A stretch of DNA of 64,000 nt from Brevibacillus sedimenti (GCF_020923495.1 NZ_CP064048.1:459501-523500), one strand, 5' to 3'; shown: positions 8,259 through 21,209, numbered from the stretch's first letter. Notes: generated by a model not told the origin, from the letters alone. Translations and numbers: made by a program.

Positions 8259-8579
8259 TCACTTATTTTTTGTCTTGCTATTTAGCAGGAACAATACCCA
8301 CCATACAATTAAAAACAAATAACCTATAATTGCATATATAGACCAAATTGCCCCTTGTTGTAATTGACTAATTAAATGTTCAAATTCATTCAAACCTTCT
8401 GCCCTTCCAATACTATTTATCAAAGCAATGAATGGAACTGTTACAGCAAACATAATGGCTAAAATGGACAACCTTGTCATTTTCTTTCGTATAACACCAA
8501 ATATTGCAGTCACTAATGTTGTTGATAAAATTAAGTAATAAATTACCCAAAACCAATCAGGAAGAGTCTCCCAATTCAT
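8259..8579 (-). CDS. Three-helix membrane protein, 106 residues (hypothetical)
   Basis: The product has three hydrophobic segments (about 9-30, 36-56 and 76-98) and a short basic C-terminus (NSKTKNK). GAGAGGTGG lies just ahead of the ATG. It is AT-rich compared with the flanking chromosome. Such orphan proteins are common in accessory DNA of bacilli. I do not recognise the family, and the neighbouring genes give no functional clue. Confidence 0.6.
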   Translation of the reverse strand: MNWETLPDWFWVIYYLILSTTLVTAIFGVIRKKMTRLSILAIMFAVTVPFIALINSIGRAEGLNEFEHLISQLQQGAIWSIYAIIGYLFLIVWWVLFLLNSKTKNK

Positions 8580-8979
8580 TTTTCCACCTCTCTATTTGCA
8601 GCAATGTTTCCAGTCAAACCGATGTGTGAGCCCTGCCAAATGGAGCAGCGATTTGCAAAATAAAGGAGCGCCTTCTGGAGTATCAACGGGGTAACGTTCA
8701 AGGCAGGCAGCAATAATCTTACTGTAAGATCAAGGTATGGGGCCGGGAATCTGTGTTAGCAAAAAAGTTTCGTCCGTAAAGTGTCCTGACGTAACACGTT
8801 AATCCGTCTAGTCGTCAACCGGTCGCCCTCTTAAAAAATTTTCGACTGTACGGTATCTATCTGTTGACACGCTCAACAGCAGGCGGCTTCCGACACCACA
8901 TACCTTGAGCTGGCTTTACACCAGCTTTGGAGAATAAACCTCGTCGCCATGGTTTATTCCCCAAAGCTAGTGTAAAACA
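8580..8979. other. Intergenic DNA with an inverted repeat
   Basis: No gene is supported here. The main structure is the long imperfect palindrome at 8914-8977, listed separately. The rest shows no clear promoter, terminator or protein-like frame. Confidence 0.4.
8914..8977. repeat. Long imperfect palindrome (27-bp arms)
   Basis: Arms at 8914-8940 and 8951-8977 match at about 24 of 27 positions in inverted orientation around a 10-bp centre (AGCTTTGG and CCAAAGCT are within the arms). The right arm overlaps a smaller perfect palindrome CTAGTGT-AAA-ACACTAG. It lies next to the stop codon of the minus-strand 53-residue frame. It could act as a terminator-like hairpin or be the end of a lost IS element; there is no T-run. 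Confidence 0.6.
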
Positions 8980-9141
8980 CTAGCGCATGTATTGTTCGAC
9001 AAACGGAAATTCAAACTCCGCGCGATGGTTGGCACTGTCAATCAAAGAAGAAAGAAAGTTTACCTTACGCTGCATTTTCAACGCTGTCTCACGGACATGA
9101 TCCGGATTGAACAATGCACGACGATCAATGTAAGTCTGCAT
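8980..9141 (-). CDS. Small soluble protein, 53 residues (hypothetical or gene remnant)
   Basis: The frame from ATG 9141 to TAG 8980 reads as an ordinary soluble helical protein: it begins MQTYIDRRALFNPDHVRETA and ends FEFPFVEQYMR. AGGTG lies about ten bases upstream of the start. It could be a complete small protein or the C-terminal remnant of a larger one. Family not recognised. The long palindrome follows its stop codon directly. Confidence 0.4.
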   Translation of the reverse strand: MQTYIDRRALFNPDHVRETALKMQRKVNFLSSLIDSANHRAEFEFPFVEQYMR

Positions 9142-9412
9142 TGCCAGGTTACACCTGTAATGACATTCGCTCCCGACTCAAGTGCTATAGTATAATTTTA
9201 TTAAACTTACAAATTTGCCGATAAACATGCCGAAAATTATTATACCAAATTATAGAAACAATGAAAATGCATAGAATCATAAAATAATGTTTCCAATGAT
9301 AAGGCAGGCTTGACGACGTGGAGGGTTGGTTTCCCGCCCCCAACGACTCTAACGCCAGCTTGACGGCACCCGACAGGCCAGTAAATTACCGCAAGCTTTC
9401 CCGTCTTTTCTG

Positions 9413-10261
9413 TCACGCACTCCTTTTCTTCATCTTCACGGTTTTCGTCGCCTGTTCCCACTCAACGTCCAACGCGAGGATGGCAGCCAACTCCCGCGCA
9501 GGGGCATACGCTGTTCCGTTTTCGATGCTCTCCGTCAGGTCTTGGCCGTTCACCTTAACCTGCCTGGTGGTTGCATTCCACTCCACTGTGGCGCCGACTG
9601 CCTCGGCCACGGCCCGGATCGGAAGCCACGATACGCCGTCACGCAGATAACCCTGAACCGGCAGGAGACTGCCGTTTAATTCGATGGACACCTTTTCCAC
9701 AGGCTTTGCAGGTGGAATGTAGGGCACTCCGATGTAACCGCAAAAGGCCTTAACCACTGCTTCTGCGTAAGTTTTCCAGTTATCTCTTAGCTTTTTTGCA
9801 TCGACGGGATGGTCAATAAATCCATATTCCAGGATAATCGTTTCCACTTTTCCAGTATCCCGGTGCATGAAAAAATAATCTTTCCCCCCAGGTCCCACTT
9901 TGGTGTATATTTTACGAATTTTCTGACCACAATCTGCAACAGCTTGGGCAAGCAGTTTGGGAAGGGTATCTTTTGCGAAAATGGAGTAGATCGCCTCAAC
10001 CCCCTCTCCCCCACCGGAGTTAATATGGTTGGAAATACAGTAGGTGGCACCGCTGTCTCGTACCAGCTTCGTGCGTTGTGACGGCGTGAGGGACGTATCT
10101 GTTGTTCGGGTGAGCACAACAGGAACACCCAACGCGTGGAACCGTGCACTTTGGTAGGTGCTGATCTGCAAGGTGAGGTCCTTCTCCCTTAGACCGTTCC
10201 CCATTGCGCCCGGATCAGTCCCGCCGTGTCCGGGGTCGATAATCAAAATGGGTGTTGTCAC
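9413..10261 (-). CDS. N-acetylmuramoyl-L-alanine amidase (Amidase_3) with a C-terminal stalk-like domain
   Basis: Zinc amidases of this family cut the amide bond between MurNAc and L-Ala in peptidoglycan. The 282-residue product has the zinc ligands and catalytic residues in ILIIDPGHGGTDPGAMG, in SNHINSGGG and in TIILEYGFIDHP. A second domain (about 195-275) resembles the copper amine oxidase N-terminal (stalk) domain, with WLPIRAVAEAVGATVEW. The GTG start has GGAGGGGG upstream. No signal peptide is seen, so export would need lysis or another route. That fits a phage-type endolysin or a mother-cell lytic enzyme. No other phage genes are adjacent. Confidence 0.9.
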   Translation of the reverse strand: MTTPILIIDPGHGGTDPGAMGNGLREKDLTLQISTYQSARFHALGVPVVLTRTTDTSLTPSQRTKLVRDSGATYCISNHINSGGGEGVEAIYSIFAKDTLPKLLAQAVADCGQKIRKIYTKVGPGGKDYFFMHRDTGKVETIILEYGFIDHPVDAKKLRDNWKTYAEAVVKAFCGYIGVPYIPPAKPVEKVSIELNGSLLPVQGYLRDGVSWLPIRAVAEAVGATVEWNATTRQVKVNGQDLTESIENGTAYAPARELAAILALDVEWEQATKTVKMKKRSA

Positions 10262-10372
10262 ACGTTTTCACCCCCTCCGATTATCGTATTCACAAAGCTT
10301 GTACTGTTCGATTATTCGCATCCGTTCCATGCAGTAATTCCGCTCATGCAGTGCAGTATGTGCGTGGAAATA

Positions 10373-10404
10373 AAAAAAGAATCCGCATAAAAAATATACG
10401 GATT
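10373..10404 (-). terminator. Terminator of the CocE-like gene
   Basis: On the minus strand ATCCGTATA pairs with TATGCGGAT across a T-rich loop and is followed by TCTTTTTT. It lies 26 bases past the stop of the hydrolase gene. Confidence 0.8.
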
Positions 10405-10429
10405 TCATCATGGATGTAATGTTTTGGTT

Positions 10430-12199
10430 TCATCTTCTTGGTATGATCGGCAGAATAATGCAAGAAGGATGTTCGGCATCATGAAAGACGGTTTGCCGCG
10501 CGATCACAACATCCTCAGCCCGATCCTCACCGAATTGTCTTCCGGTATTGGGATTTCGGTCCCAACGCGGAAAATTACTGCTCGTTATATCCAGGCGGAT
10601 TCGATGTCCTTTTTTGAATACATTGCTTGTTGACCATAAATCGATTTCATATAAATAAGCTTTTCCAGGCTTGATTAAGCTTGGAGCCTCTCCTTTGGCA
10701 GCATTCCGATAACGGGCACGGATAATGCCGTCTGTTAGATTTTGTGCATACCCGTCGGGATGAACATCTACCAATCGTGCGACAAAGTCTGTATCTACGG
10801 CACTTGAACTTGCCCACAGTTTCACTTTAACCGGTCCTGTAACTTCTACATCATTTTCTAATACGGGGGTTGTATAAACCAATACGTCATTGCGTGATTC
10901 AATCTCTCTCTGATCAAATGCACCGCTGCTGAAATCGGGAGGCATCATGATCGCTCCGCCTTTCGTTATGACCGGATTCAACGGATCATACGTATAATGA
11001 TCGGCTGGCTCTTGATCTGGCATGATTGTACTAAGCACGCCATCGCCGTGAAGCGTATTCGCATGTCCCTGGCTGTGCAGGTAGTACGACGTATAATTTG
11101 TCCGGGCAAGCGGCCATTCATATTCATCGCGCCAAACATTCTCGCCCATCACAAATATCTTGACAGGCGCTTCATTGATGATACCGGTGTCCTTTCCTTT
11201 TACGAAATGATCAAACCATCGCAACTGGAGTCCGACCATATCCGCGACAGCGTAGTTTGCAGCCAATCCAAAATTTATTTCGCCAGCTTGATGACTGTGA
11301 TCCAAATGCATCCATGGCCCGATGACTAATTTGCTCTGCCGAGCTTCCGGACTGCCGCCTTTGTTACGCATTTTAAGAAAATTTTCTATGGTTCCTTGCA
11401 AAAATATATCGTACCAACCTGCAATGTTGAGTGCAGGGACTGTGAATTTGTCATATTTCCCCTTCAACGATAACGCATCCACATAATCTTGATCCATGCC
11501 GCGCTCAACATGTTCAAGAATGAAGGGAGCCACTTTATTTCGGGCAAAGGGAGCAAACTGTTTCAATGGCAGTGTTTTCATCTCCGTTTTTAGTTGATCA
11601 ATATCTGAAACTAACTGCGCCAAAGCATCAGCTCGTTCTTGCTCATCCGCATAACGTCTTGAGAGCGTGTCCAGATACATCCCTAATTGCCAATAGGACA
11701 AAAAGCCGAGTTCAAGCGCTCCTCCCCGGTACATGAATCCATCAAAGGGATCGCTCCAGGAAAAAGAAGGAGTCGCTGCTTTGAGTACACGTGGATTCTT
11801 CAGCATGCCTGCCCACTGTACAAATGCGGAATAAGATTCACCAAACATGCCAACTTTACCGTTGCTGTAAGGAAGCGTGCTTGCCCATTGAATGGTCTCA
11901 AAGGTATCAGAAGCTTCTTGTTTACTGGTCGAAATCAGCTCCCATTCTCCCTCAGAAGCGAATCTCCCCCTTGTATCTTGAACGATGACCACATATCCCT
12001 GCCGAACTGCACGGGAAATATCATACAATCCAAAAGAAATGGGGGGAGTATCTTTATTATAAGGATGGCGATGGAGCAGAACGGGCCATTTTCCTTCCTG
12101 ATTGGGCCGATAAATATTAGCACGCAACACGATTCCGTCTCGCATCTCAACGGGAACATCAAATTCTGCAATCATCTGGTTTTCCAATTGTTCTGACAT
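10430..12199 (-). CDS. CocE/NonD-family hydrolase (X-Pro dipeptidyl-peptidase-like esterase)
   Basis: Members are serine esterases or acylases, such as cocaine esterase and glutaryl-7-ACA acylase relatives. The 589-residue product shows oxyanion/strand motif VQDTRGRFASEGEW, the nucleophile elbow GMFGESYSAFVQW, and the C-terminal jelly-roll typical of the family (DFVARLVDVHPDGYAQNLTDG). ATG 12199 is preferred over GTG 12208 because AAAGGAG is 8 bases upstream. No signal peptide is seen. It lies directly downstream of a MerR-family regulator that is broken by a stop codon, and the two probably formed an inducible pair. Substrate unknown. Confidence 0.9.
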   Translation of the reverse strand: MSEQLENQMIAEFDVPVEMRDGIVLRANIYRPNQEGKWPVLLHRHPYNKDTPPISFGLYDISRAVRQGYVVIVQDTRGRFASEGEWELISTSKQEASDTFETIQWASTLPYSNGKVGMFGESYSAFVQWAGMLKNPRVLKAATPSFSWSDPFDGFMYRGGALELGFLSYWQLGMYLDTLSRRYADEQERADALAQLVSDIDQLKTEMKTLPLKQFAPFARNKVAPFILEHVERGMDQDYVDALSLKGKYDKFTVPALNIAGWYDIFLQGTIENFLKMRNKGGSPEARQSKLVIGPWMHLDHSHQAGEINFGLAANYAVADMVGLQLRWFDHFVKGKDTGIINEAPVKIFVMGENVWRDEYEWPLARTNYTSYYLHSQGHANTLHGDGVLSTIMPDQEPADHYTYDPLNPVITKGGAIMMPPDFSSGAFDQREIESRNDVLVYTTPVLENDVEVTGPVKVKLWASSSAVDTDFVARLVDVHPDGYAQNLTDGIIRARYRNAAKGEAPSLIKPGKAYLYEIDLWSTSNVFKKGHRIRLDITSSNFPRWDRNPNTGRQFGEDRAEDVVIARQTVFHDAEHPSCIILPIIPRR

Positions 12200-12215
12200 A
12201 TCGAGCACTCCTTTT

Positions 12216-13037
12216 TCATTGCATGAACCCTGCTCGCAAAATGGGCATCTGACTCTCGGTCACATACCACAATTTGTTACCTTCTTGAGGCGATAAATAA
12301 ATCTCTCTGCTTGGCATTTCCGGGCTGATCTGGTAGCCGTTCTCCTCAATCCAAGATCCTAGATCAATGCTCACTGGCGTATCCATGTCTGGACGGCTTA
12401 TATGGGTCACCGCCGCAACGGTCAATTCCGGCAGCTCCATCGTCCGAAAACGAGCTGTGTCCTGAAGCTTGCGCGGGATTGGGCAAGCTATTTCCAGATC
12501 GATGCTGCTTTCACATTCCGGACAACCATGCCACATCACGATATGGGGGACAGGAAGCGGAATTCCATTCCATTTTAAATATTCATCGATTTCGAATAAC
12601 CCGGGAATATTTGCTCTGCTTGTGGTTTCTTTCAGCGTTGCAACCATTAAGGGCTCAACCTTCTTAACTACAACCTCACAATGAGAAAGACTGTCACTTT
12701 TCCGTTCAATTTGTTCCAGTCTCACCTCAATACGTCGTAAACGCTCCATTTCCGACTGAATCAGCGAGTGAAGTTCCGCCTGCTTGAGTCGAAGCATTCC
12801 TCGAATTTCCGCAGTAGATACGTTATCATTCAGAAGCTGTTTGATTTGTTCAAGTGTAAAACCGAGGTCCTTAAACGCCAGAATTCGGTGCAGATCAAGC
12901 AGCTGTTCGCTCTTGTAGTAACGGTAACCGCTTTGCTGATCCGTGTAGGCAGGTTATAAAAGATCAATTTGATCATAAAACCGCAGCGTTTTAGCAGGCA
13001 CCTGGCTTAATTTTGAGAACTCGCTGATTTTAAACAT
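12216..13037 (-). pseudogene. MerR/BmrR-type regulator interrupted by a single nonsense codon
   Basis: Reading from ATG 13037, codons encode a MerR N-terminus (MFKISEFSKLSQVPAKTLRF, then YDQIDLL). A TAA at 12954-12956 follows, and the same frame continues with PAYTDQQSGYRYY, exactly where MerR proteins have the 'GLLxPxxxxxxGYRYY' wing. After it come a coiled coil and a GyrI-like effector domain (to MPILRAGFMQ). One base change (for example AAA or CAA to TAA) explains the break; there is no frameshift. An internal restart would lack the first helix of the DNA-binding domain. Its dyad operator upstream is intact. Confidence 0.85.
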
Positions 13038-13062
13038 GGGGTTCACTCCTTTCCGTACTCGA

Positions 13063-13094
13063 ATTATAAACCTTCCATCCAAGTGGAAAGTCAA
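13063..13094 (-). promoter_or_regulatory. MerR-type promoter with 20-bp spacer and dyad operator
   Basis: On the minus strand TTGACT (13094-13089) and TATAAT (13068-13063) are separated by 20 bp, the stretched spacing typical of MerR-activated promoters. The dyad ACCTTCCA-TCCAAG-TGGAAAGT (plus-strand 13070-13091, seven of eight arm positions) fills the spacer. It would drive the broken regulator and the hydrolase downstream. Confidence 0.8.
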
Positions 13095-13173
13095 GCAATA
13101 AAAAATGTTGCCAACCGACAGAAAACGTCAGTTTGCAACAAATGAATGTTCGTCAATGGCTGGATTCCACCAT

Positions 13174-13290
13174 AAAATCATAAATGCCCAAATAAAATAC
13201 GTGTCCGAGCGACTCGGACATGCAAGTGTCAAAGTCACTGCGAACACGTACGTAAAACATTACCAGGAAAGATTGAGGATTAACCGATAG
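13174..13290 (+). pseudogene. Tyrosine recombinase C-terminal remnant 1
   Basis: A plus-strand frame encodes IKYVSERLGHASVKVTANTY and a short basic tail. This is the conserved C-terminal block of phage-type integrases (VSxRLGHxSxxxTxxxY, including the catalytic Tyr). No catalytic Arg/Lys region is found upstream, so only the last exon-sized piece remains. It marks an old integration event at the left of the 13-16.7 kb island. Confidence 0.75.
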
Positions 13291-13361
13291 AACCTTCCAT
13301 TTCACAAATGATCATGTTGACCGACCTTAGATATGTGTCAGATAAGAACTCCCCTGTTTTT

Positions 13362-13520
13362 TTATTTCCGACGCAGACATTCTATATTTTTGCACGTAAA
13401 AAATGTTCCCCACCATCTGGTTCGATCTGGTAAAGTAACTATAACATCTATATTATTATCGTGTATGTCTTCAGCTTCAGAATAATCTGCGTTCGTCCAA
13501 ATATGCCTTTTTTTGGCCAT
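13362..13520 (-). CDS. Small protein, 52 residues, possibly C-terminally truncated
   Basis: ATG 13520 has a strong AAGGAGGGGG upstream. The product begins MAKKRHIWTNADYSEAEDIH and continues to DVIVTLPDRTRWWGTFFTC, ending CLRRK. It reads as the first half of a small soluble domain. From memory of related bacillar proteins I expect about 90-100 residues, so this copy may be shortened; that is not verified. No catalytic motif is seen. Confidence 0.5.
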   Translation of the reverse strand: MAKKRHIWTNADYSEAEDIHDNNIDVIVTLPDRTRWWGTFFTCKNIECLRRK

Positions 13521-13934
13521 GCGTTCCCCCTCCTTCATCCATGATCAATTTTTTCCAGATGTAAAGCACAATACCTGACAGACACTGCCGAAAACCAACT
13601 CTGGCAAAATCATGCGCCGCGTACTGAAGGCATGGGAGCTTGGATTGCCAACTGGCGATTTGTCCACCATGGAATCTTGAGAGTCGGCTGCTCGGACAAG
13701 CAACGTGAAATAACAAAAGAGTCGCTTGGCAGCAAAACGCATCCTGGGACCAACACTTCCTGGCCCGGGCTGCGTAATCTCTTGCATCATTGTTTACTTA
13801 GGTAACAAAAAAGTCAGCAGTTTGACGTCTGAACAGTGCTCACTCGCTCTCGCCCCGCCAGTGCTTCCCCACTCATGTGGAATATCCATGAAACACGCCA
13901 AGAAATATGTTGTAATTAACCAAAAAGGAAGTGA
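13521..13934. other. Intergenic region without a supported gene
   Basis: Several frames of 60-80 codons exist on both strands but none has an RBS together with a natural composition. A short plus frame near 13617-13685 ([19 protein letters not shown]) reads protein-like and may be a gene scrap. The sequence is a mosaic of AT- and GC-rich patches, in keeping with a decaying island. Confidence 0.35.
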
Positions 13935-14179
13935 GTGTTTCTTTTAGGCAAGCTCCCTCTCTGGGTTTCTGTCACTGCAATCATCGTCATTGTGATTGCC
14001 GTAACTTCCCTTCTAATCGATGTTCCTTTTTTAGAAATCTTGAATACGCTTGGCCTGGTTGTTCTCATGGTTTCTTTAGGGCATTTGCTTGGAACAAAGA
14101 TAAAGCCAGAGCTTACACTTTTTTGGGTGTCAGTATGTTTTTGGTTTTTGTACTGGCTTTTCAGATTTTTACTTTGTAG
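13935..14179 (+). pseudogene. Small membrane protein gene with a frameshift
   Basis: From GTG 13935 (GGAAGTGA just upstream) one frame gives a natural multi-helix membrane protein: VSVTAIIVIVIAVTSLLI, then VPFLEILNTLGLVVLMVSLG. Near 14085-14100 the sense switches by one frame to KDKARAYTFLGVSMFLVFVL with a stop at 14179. Neither frame alone is natural throughout, because the first runs on into a hairpin and the second is Cys/His-rich upstream. A single-base indel explains it. Family unknown. A sequencing error is also possible. Confidence 0.5.
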
Positions 14180-14244
14180 CAAAATACAACGATCGTTCTG
14201 CAAAAATTGCGAAAGCCACCTAAAATACTGCCCTAACAAGGAAG

Positions 14245-14297
14245 AAAGGGCGTCCAGAAGTCAGTTTTCCCTGACTTTCTGGACACGCCCCTTTAAC
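14245..14297. terminator. Long hairpin between convergent broken genes
   Basis: AAAGGGCGTCCAGAAGTCAG pairs with its near-perfect inverse (CTGACTTTCTGGACACGCCC and following) across a TTTTCC loop. It separates the plus-strand membrane pseudogene from the minus-strand gene ending at 14307 and could terminate both. Confidence 0.65.
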
Positions 14298-14306
14298 AAA
14301 AAGCAG

Positions 14307-14967
14307 TTAAGCGGAAAAGGCCATCGGAAATTGTTGAATGATTCCCCTCGTCATCACGTCTGCCGTTTCCAGCGCTTGTGATTCGATCCGATCACTTAAT
14401 GCGATGTTTTCAGCATAGTTTCCGGCAATACGGGAAGTCACTTCGCTACTGAGAAGCCTCAAATGCTCATCCATCATGTGTCTCCATTCCTCTGTGGACC
14501 AAAAAGGATTAATTCTCCCCAGGAAGACAGCAATGTCATCTGCGTTAGCGAACCAACGTTTCTGAGCATCTGCAGCGGCTGAGGTATTGCCTGTATTCAG
14601 TGCCTGAACCAGTTCGGCCGCAATCGTAAGATGTCGCTTCATCAAATCGCCAAATCGTGCGGCAATGGCCTTTCCATAAAAAGGTTCAAAAGCAGCCGCA
14701 AAATCTGTATCGTTCCGCAGAAGCCTTTTTATCGTTTCATCCTTATCAGGCAGGTCGCCTACTATTCACCGCCAACCTTGTCCAGTAATCATGTTGCTCC
14801 CACCAAACCCTTAGCTTTCGATTCAACGCCACTTCGGACAGCGTCCAAGCCATGATAGCGATCTGTCTAAGATCGTAACCGTAATAATTCGGGGAAAAAC
14901 CGTTTTCAAGGAAGCCTTCTCCATAGTCAGCCTCTGCCCCAAATGGTACATCTTCTATTTTCGCCAT
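14307..14967 (-). pseudogene. Conserved bacillar hypothetical protein (~215 residues) split by a frameshift
   Basis: The N-terminal piece starts at ATG 14967 (MAKIEDVPFGAEADYGEGFL) and runs to WWEQHDYWTRLAVNS. The sense then continues one frame over as GDLPDKDETIKRLLRN, through FEPFYGKAIAARFGDLMKRH and ADAQKRWFANADDIAVFLGR, to a natural C-terminus at FPMAFSA. The switch is at about 14760-14770. Such proteins (LWEQHxYWTR, HLxIAxELVxA, WxANADEIAxFL) are common in Bacillus and Brevibacillus with no established role. The break suggests a recently lost gene. Confidence 0.75.
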
Positions 14968-15081
14968 GAAAATAAAAACACCCCTCCCTACATCGATTGA
15001 TTAGGGAGGGGAGCTACGCCTACATTGTCTTAAATTCACATGAGTAATAATTTGAGAGTCTAATAAATACCCTCCACACTC

Positions 15082-16137
15082 TTAGTATCCGCTAACAGTC
15101 TTCATTCTTACATTCGTCCAGTTTTTGTAATTCAATTCTTTTCTAGCGTTATCTAGATTTTCTGCTGCGATATTTGAGTAACCCAAGACCGCCCCTGAAG
15201 CATAGGCTTGTGTTGTCCAAAGGGCTAACTTAGCAATCATGAACGCTTTTCCAAGGTACTTAACTCCTTTAACCCATCCCGCTGGCCCTTTTAAAGCTTG
15301 TCCTCCGTATTGGCCAATAGTAAGGAAGGAAGAAATACCGCTAGCCCAAGCATTTACCTCATCTCTAAACTCTTCTCGATTCATTTTTGTAATAACTGCA
15401 TCTTCATAAGCTTTTATATAGCTCTTGAAATTCGACAAAGAGTCAGCGTTATCCCCATCATTTTCATTACCTGTAATCCTAATATATTCATGTGCTGAGG
15501 CACTCAAAGCCTGAATTTCAAAGTCTCCCGATTTATTATCATGGTTGTAATAATTGTCAAAAGCTCCCCTGGCTAAAACAGCCATTAAACCAATGGAATG
15601 ATTATTCTTTTCAATTTCTTTATTTAATTTTTCCTTCTCTTCTTTAACGTCTTCTAGGGTATGCCCTTCGATTTTATCAAATGATCCCTCTTCATCTTCA
15701 AAATAACTTTCAATCTCTTTTTCAAAATCAGCAATCTCAAAAGAGAGAGATTTTTTACTTGACAACTTCTTTATTCCTTTTTCATCATAAACTGTTTTAG
15801 TTAGGAATTTATTCTTTGCCTCTCCAGTCTCAAAATCATTGTGGAAAGAAGAAATCTCAAGGACAGTATTTTGATATTTACCGTCATTATCAAAAAAATC
15901 CTCTCTTGAATAAACTGATGTCTCAATGAAATCATCATTTTTGTTGATTCCAACACTTTCGGAAACAATTTTATATCCATCATTTAACTCAATCTTATAA
16001 GAATCAAATTTAGGCTGAAGAATTTTTTCATCACCCTTGCTACTTTTCGCGAAAGTTGTAGGTATTACAGCAAAATTAGAAAATATAGACATTCCTACAA
16101 CCGATAAAGCTAACAGTGTGCTTGTAATTTTCTTCAT
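15082..16137 (-). CDS. Secreted 351-residue protein with a glycine-rich hydrophobic C-terminus (possible bacteriocin-like protein)
   Basis: A classical signal peptide is present: MKKITSTLLALSVVGMSIFS, then an Ala-rich cleavage area ending TTFAK near residue 31. The mature part is acidic and polar (residues 35-200, rich in Asp, Glu, Lys and Ser). It is followed by a less charged Gly/Ala-rich region (about 265-330: GISSFLTIGQYGGQALKGPA, VKYLGKAFMIAKLALWTTQA). A soluble N-part with a membrane-active-looking C-part is reminiscent of large bacteriocins. I cannot confirm a family; geobacillin-26-like proteins are one thing to compare. It is much more AT-rich than the chromosome and lies between two integrase relics. 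The divergent small membrane gene could be an immunity protein. Confidence 0.6.
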   Translation of the reverse strand: MKKITSTLLALSVVGMSIFSNFAVIPTTFAKSSKGDEKILQPKFDSYKIELNDGYKIVSESVGINKNDDFIETSVYSREDFFDNDGKYQNTVLEISSFHNDFETGEAKNKFLTKTVYDEKGIKKLSSKKSLSFEIADFEKEIESYFEDEEGSFDKIEGHTLEDVKEEKEKLNKEIEKNNHSIGLMAVLARGAFDNYYNHDNKSGDFEIQALSASAHEYIRITGNENDGDNADSLSNFKSYIKAYEDAVITKMNREEFRDEVNAWASGISSFLTIGQYGGQALKGPAGWVKGVKYLGKAFMIAKLALWTTQAYASGAVLGYSNIAAENLDNARKELNYKNWTNVRMKTVSGY

Positions 16138-16217
16138 TATCCGTGACTCCTTTACTATTTATTAGTAGGGAAATAAATGGTAATATTGTGTAATAAACCC
16201 CAAAAGAGGTGTTTACT

Positions 16218-16418
16218 TTGAAAAACAATGATAATCAAAACAAAAGCTTTGTAGACAAAGCTTTTGAAAATATCACGTTTTTCTTTACAGTTGGTTTCTC
16301 TGGTTTTATTCGTGACTCGATTAAGAATCCAAAAGAGACACTAATAATTTTTATCATTGTATTTCCAACATCATTAATCTTCTTTTTTTGGCTTTTCAAT
16401 TATCTCTCAAAGAAATAA
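16218..16418 (+). CDS. Small membrane protein, 66 residues, divergent from the secreted protein
   Basis: I start at TTG 16218 because AGAGG is 8 bases upstream; a GTG at 16209 overlaps the RBS. After a polar N-terminus (KNNDNQNKSFVDKAFENI), the product has one hydrophobic stretch (ITFFFTVGFSGFI) and one strong helix (LIIFIIVFPTSLIFFFWLFN) with a basic tail. It is AT-rich like its neighbour, with about 80 bases between the two starts. Size, topology and position fit an immunity peptide for the secreted protein, but that is inference only. Confidence 0.55.
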   Translation: MKNNDNQNKSFVDKAFENITFFFTVGFSGFIRDSIKNPKETLIIFIIVFPTSLIFFFWLFNYLSKK

Positions 16419-16520
16419 CTCCCCTTTCTTACAATATTACCCATACTCCCCAATCAAAATATATACCATAATTTTGGATTCTTTTCCACTTTTTCTCATT
16501 TTTTATCGCACAATCGCATT

Positions 16521-16712
16521 GTGAAAAAGCAGAAGTGGAATACAAGGGTACCCATGATACTCGAGTCTGGTGCCAGTCTAGTCTATGTATCAAAGCGGCT
16601 TGGACATAAGACGATCAAACCGAGCGCCGACACATATCTGTCCATCACCGAAAAAATGAAGAAGACGAACTTAAAAAAGTTCGCCTTCTATACCAAAAGA
16701 AAGAATTTGAAT
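16521..16712 (+). pseudogene. Tyrosine recombinase C-terminal remnant 2
   Basis: The plus frame encodes ILESGASLVYVSKRLGHKTI followed by KPSADTYLSITEKMKK, the last conserved block of an integrase with the catalytic tyrosine (ADTY). No upstream catalytic region remains. The frame then runs on antisense into the 3' end of sufB, so its natural stop is lost. It differs clearly from remnant 1 at 13174-13290, so two different recombinases once sat here. Confidence 0.75.
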
Positions 16713-16756
16713 CGGCACGAAATCGGCACGATTATTTTTTTAAACTCGTATTCCAC

Positions 16757-16788
16757 TTATAAAACGCTGGGGCAACAACGTTTTATAA
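16757..16788. repeat. Perfect 10-bp inverted repeat with 12-bp spacer at the sufB 3' end (possible attachment site)
   Basis: TTATAAAACG (16757-16766) and CGTTTTATAA (16779-16788) are perfect inverses around CTGGGGCAACAA. The element ends five bases before the sufB stop codon and follows the integrase relic. Inverted arms around a short core are the layout of tyrosine-recombinase core sites. It could instead be the sufB terminator hairpin, although it is AT-rich and has no adjacent T-run on the minus strand. No second copy was seen in the window. Confidence 0.5.
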
Positions 16789-16792
16789 TTTC

Positions 16793-18190
<1,398 letters not shown>

Positions 18191-18239
18191 CCTTACTCAC
18201 TCCTTTTGTTGAACATGGTGGCTTGACAGCCTGACGGAC

Positions 18240-21188
<2,949 letters not shown>

Positions 21189-21209
21189 CTGACTGCTGCC
21201 TCCTTCTTC

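Noticed and set aside
8992-9195. 67-codon plus frame
   Set aside because: Lies opposite the more natural 53-residue minus frame and has no RBS.
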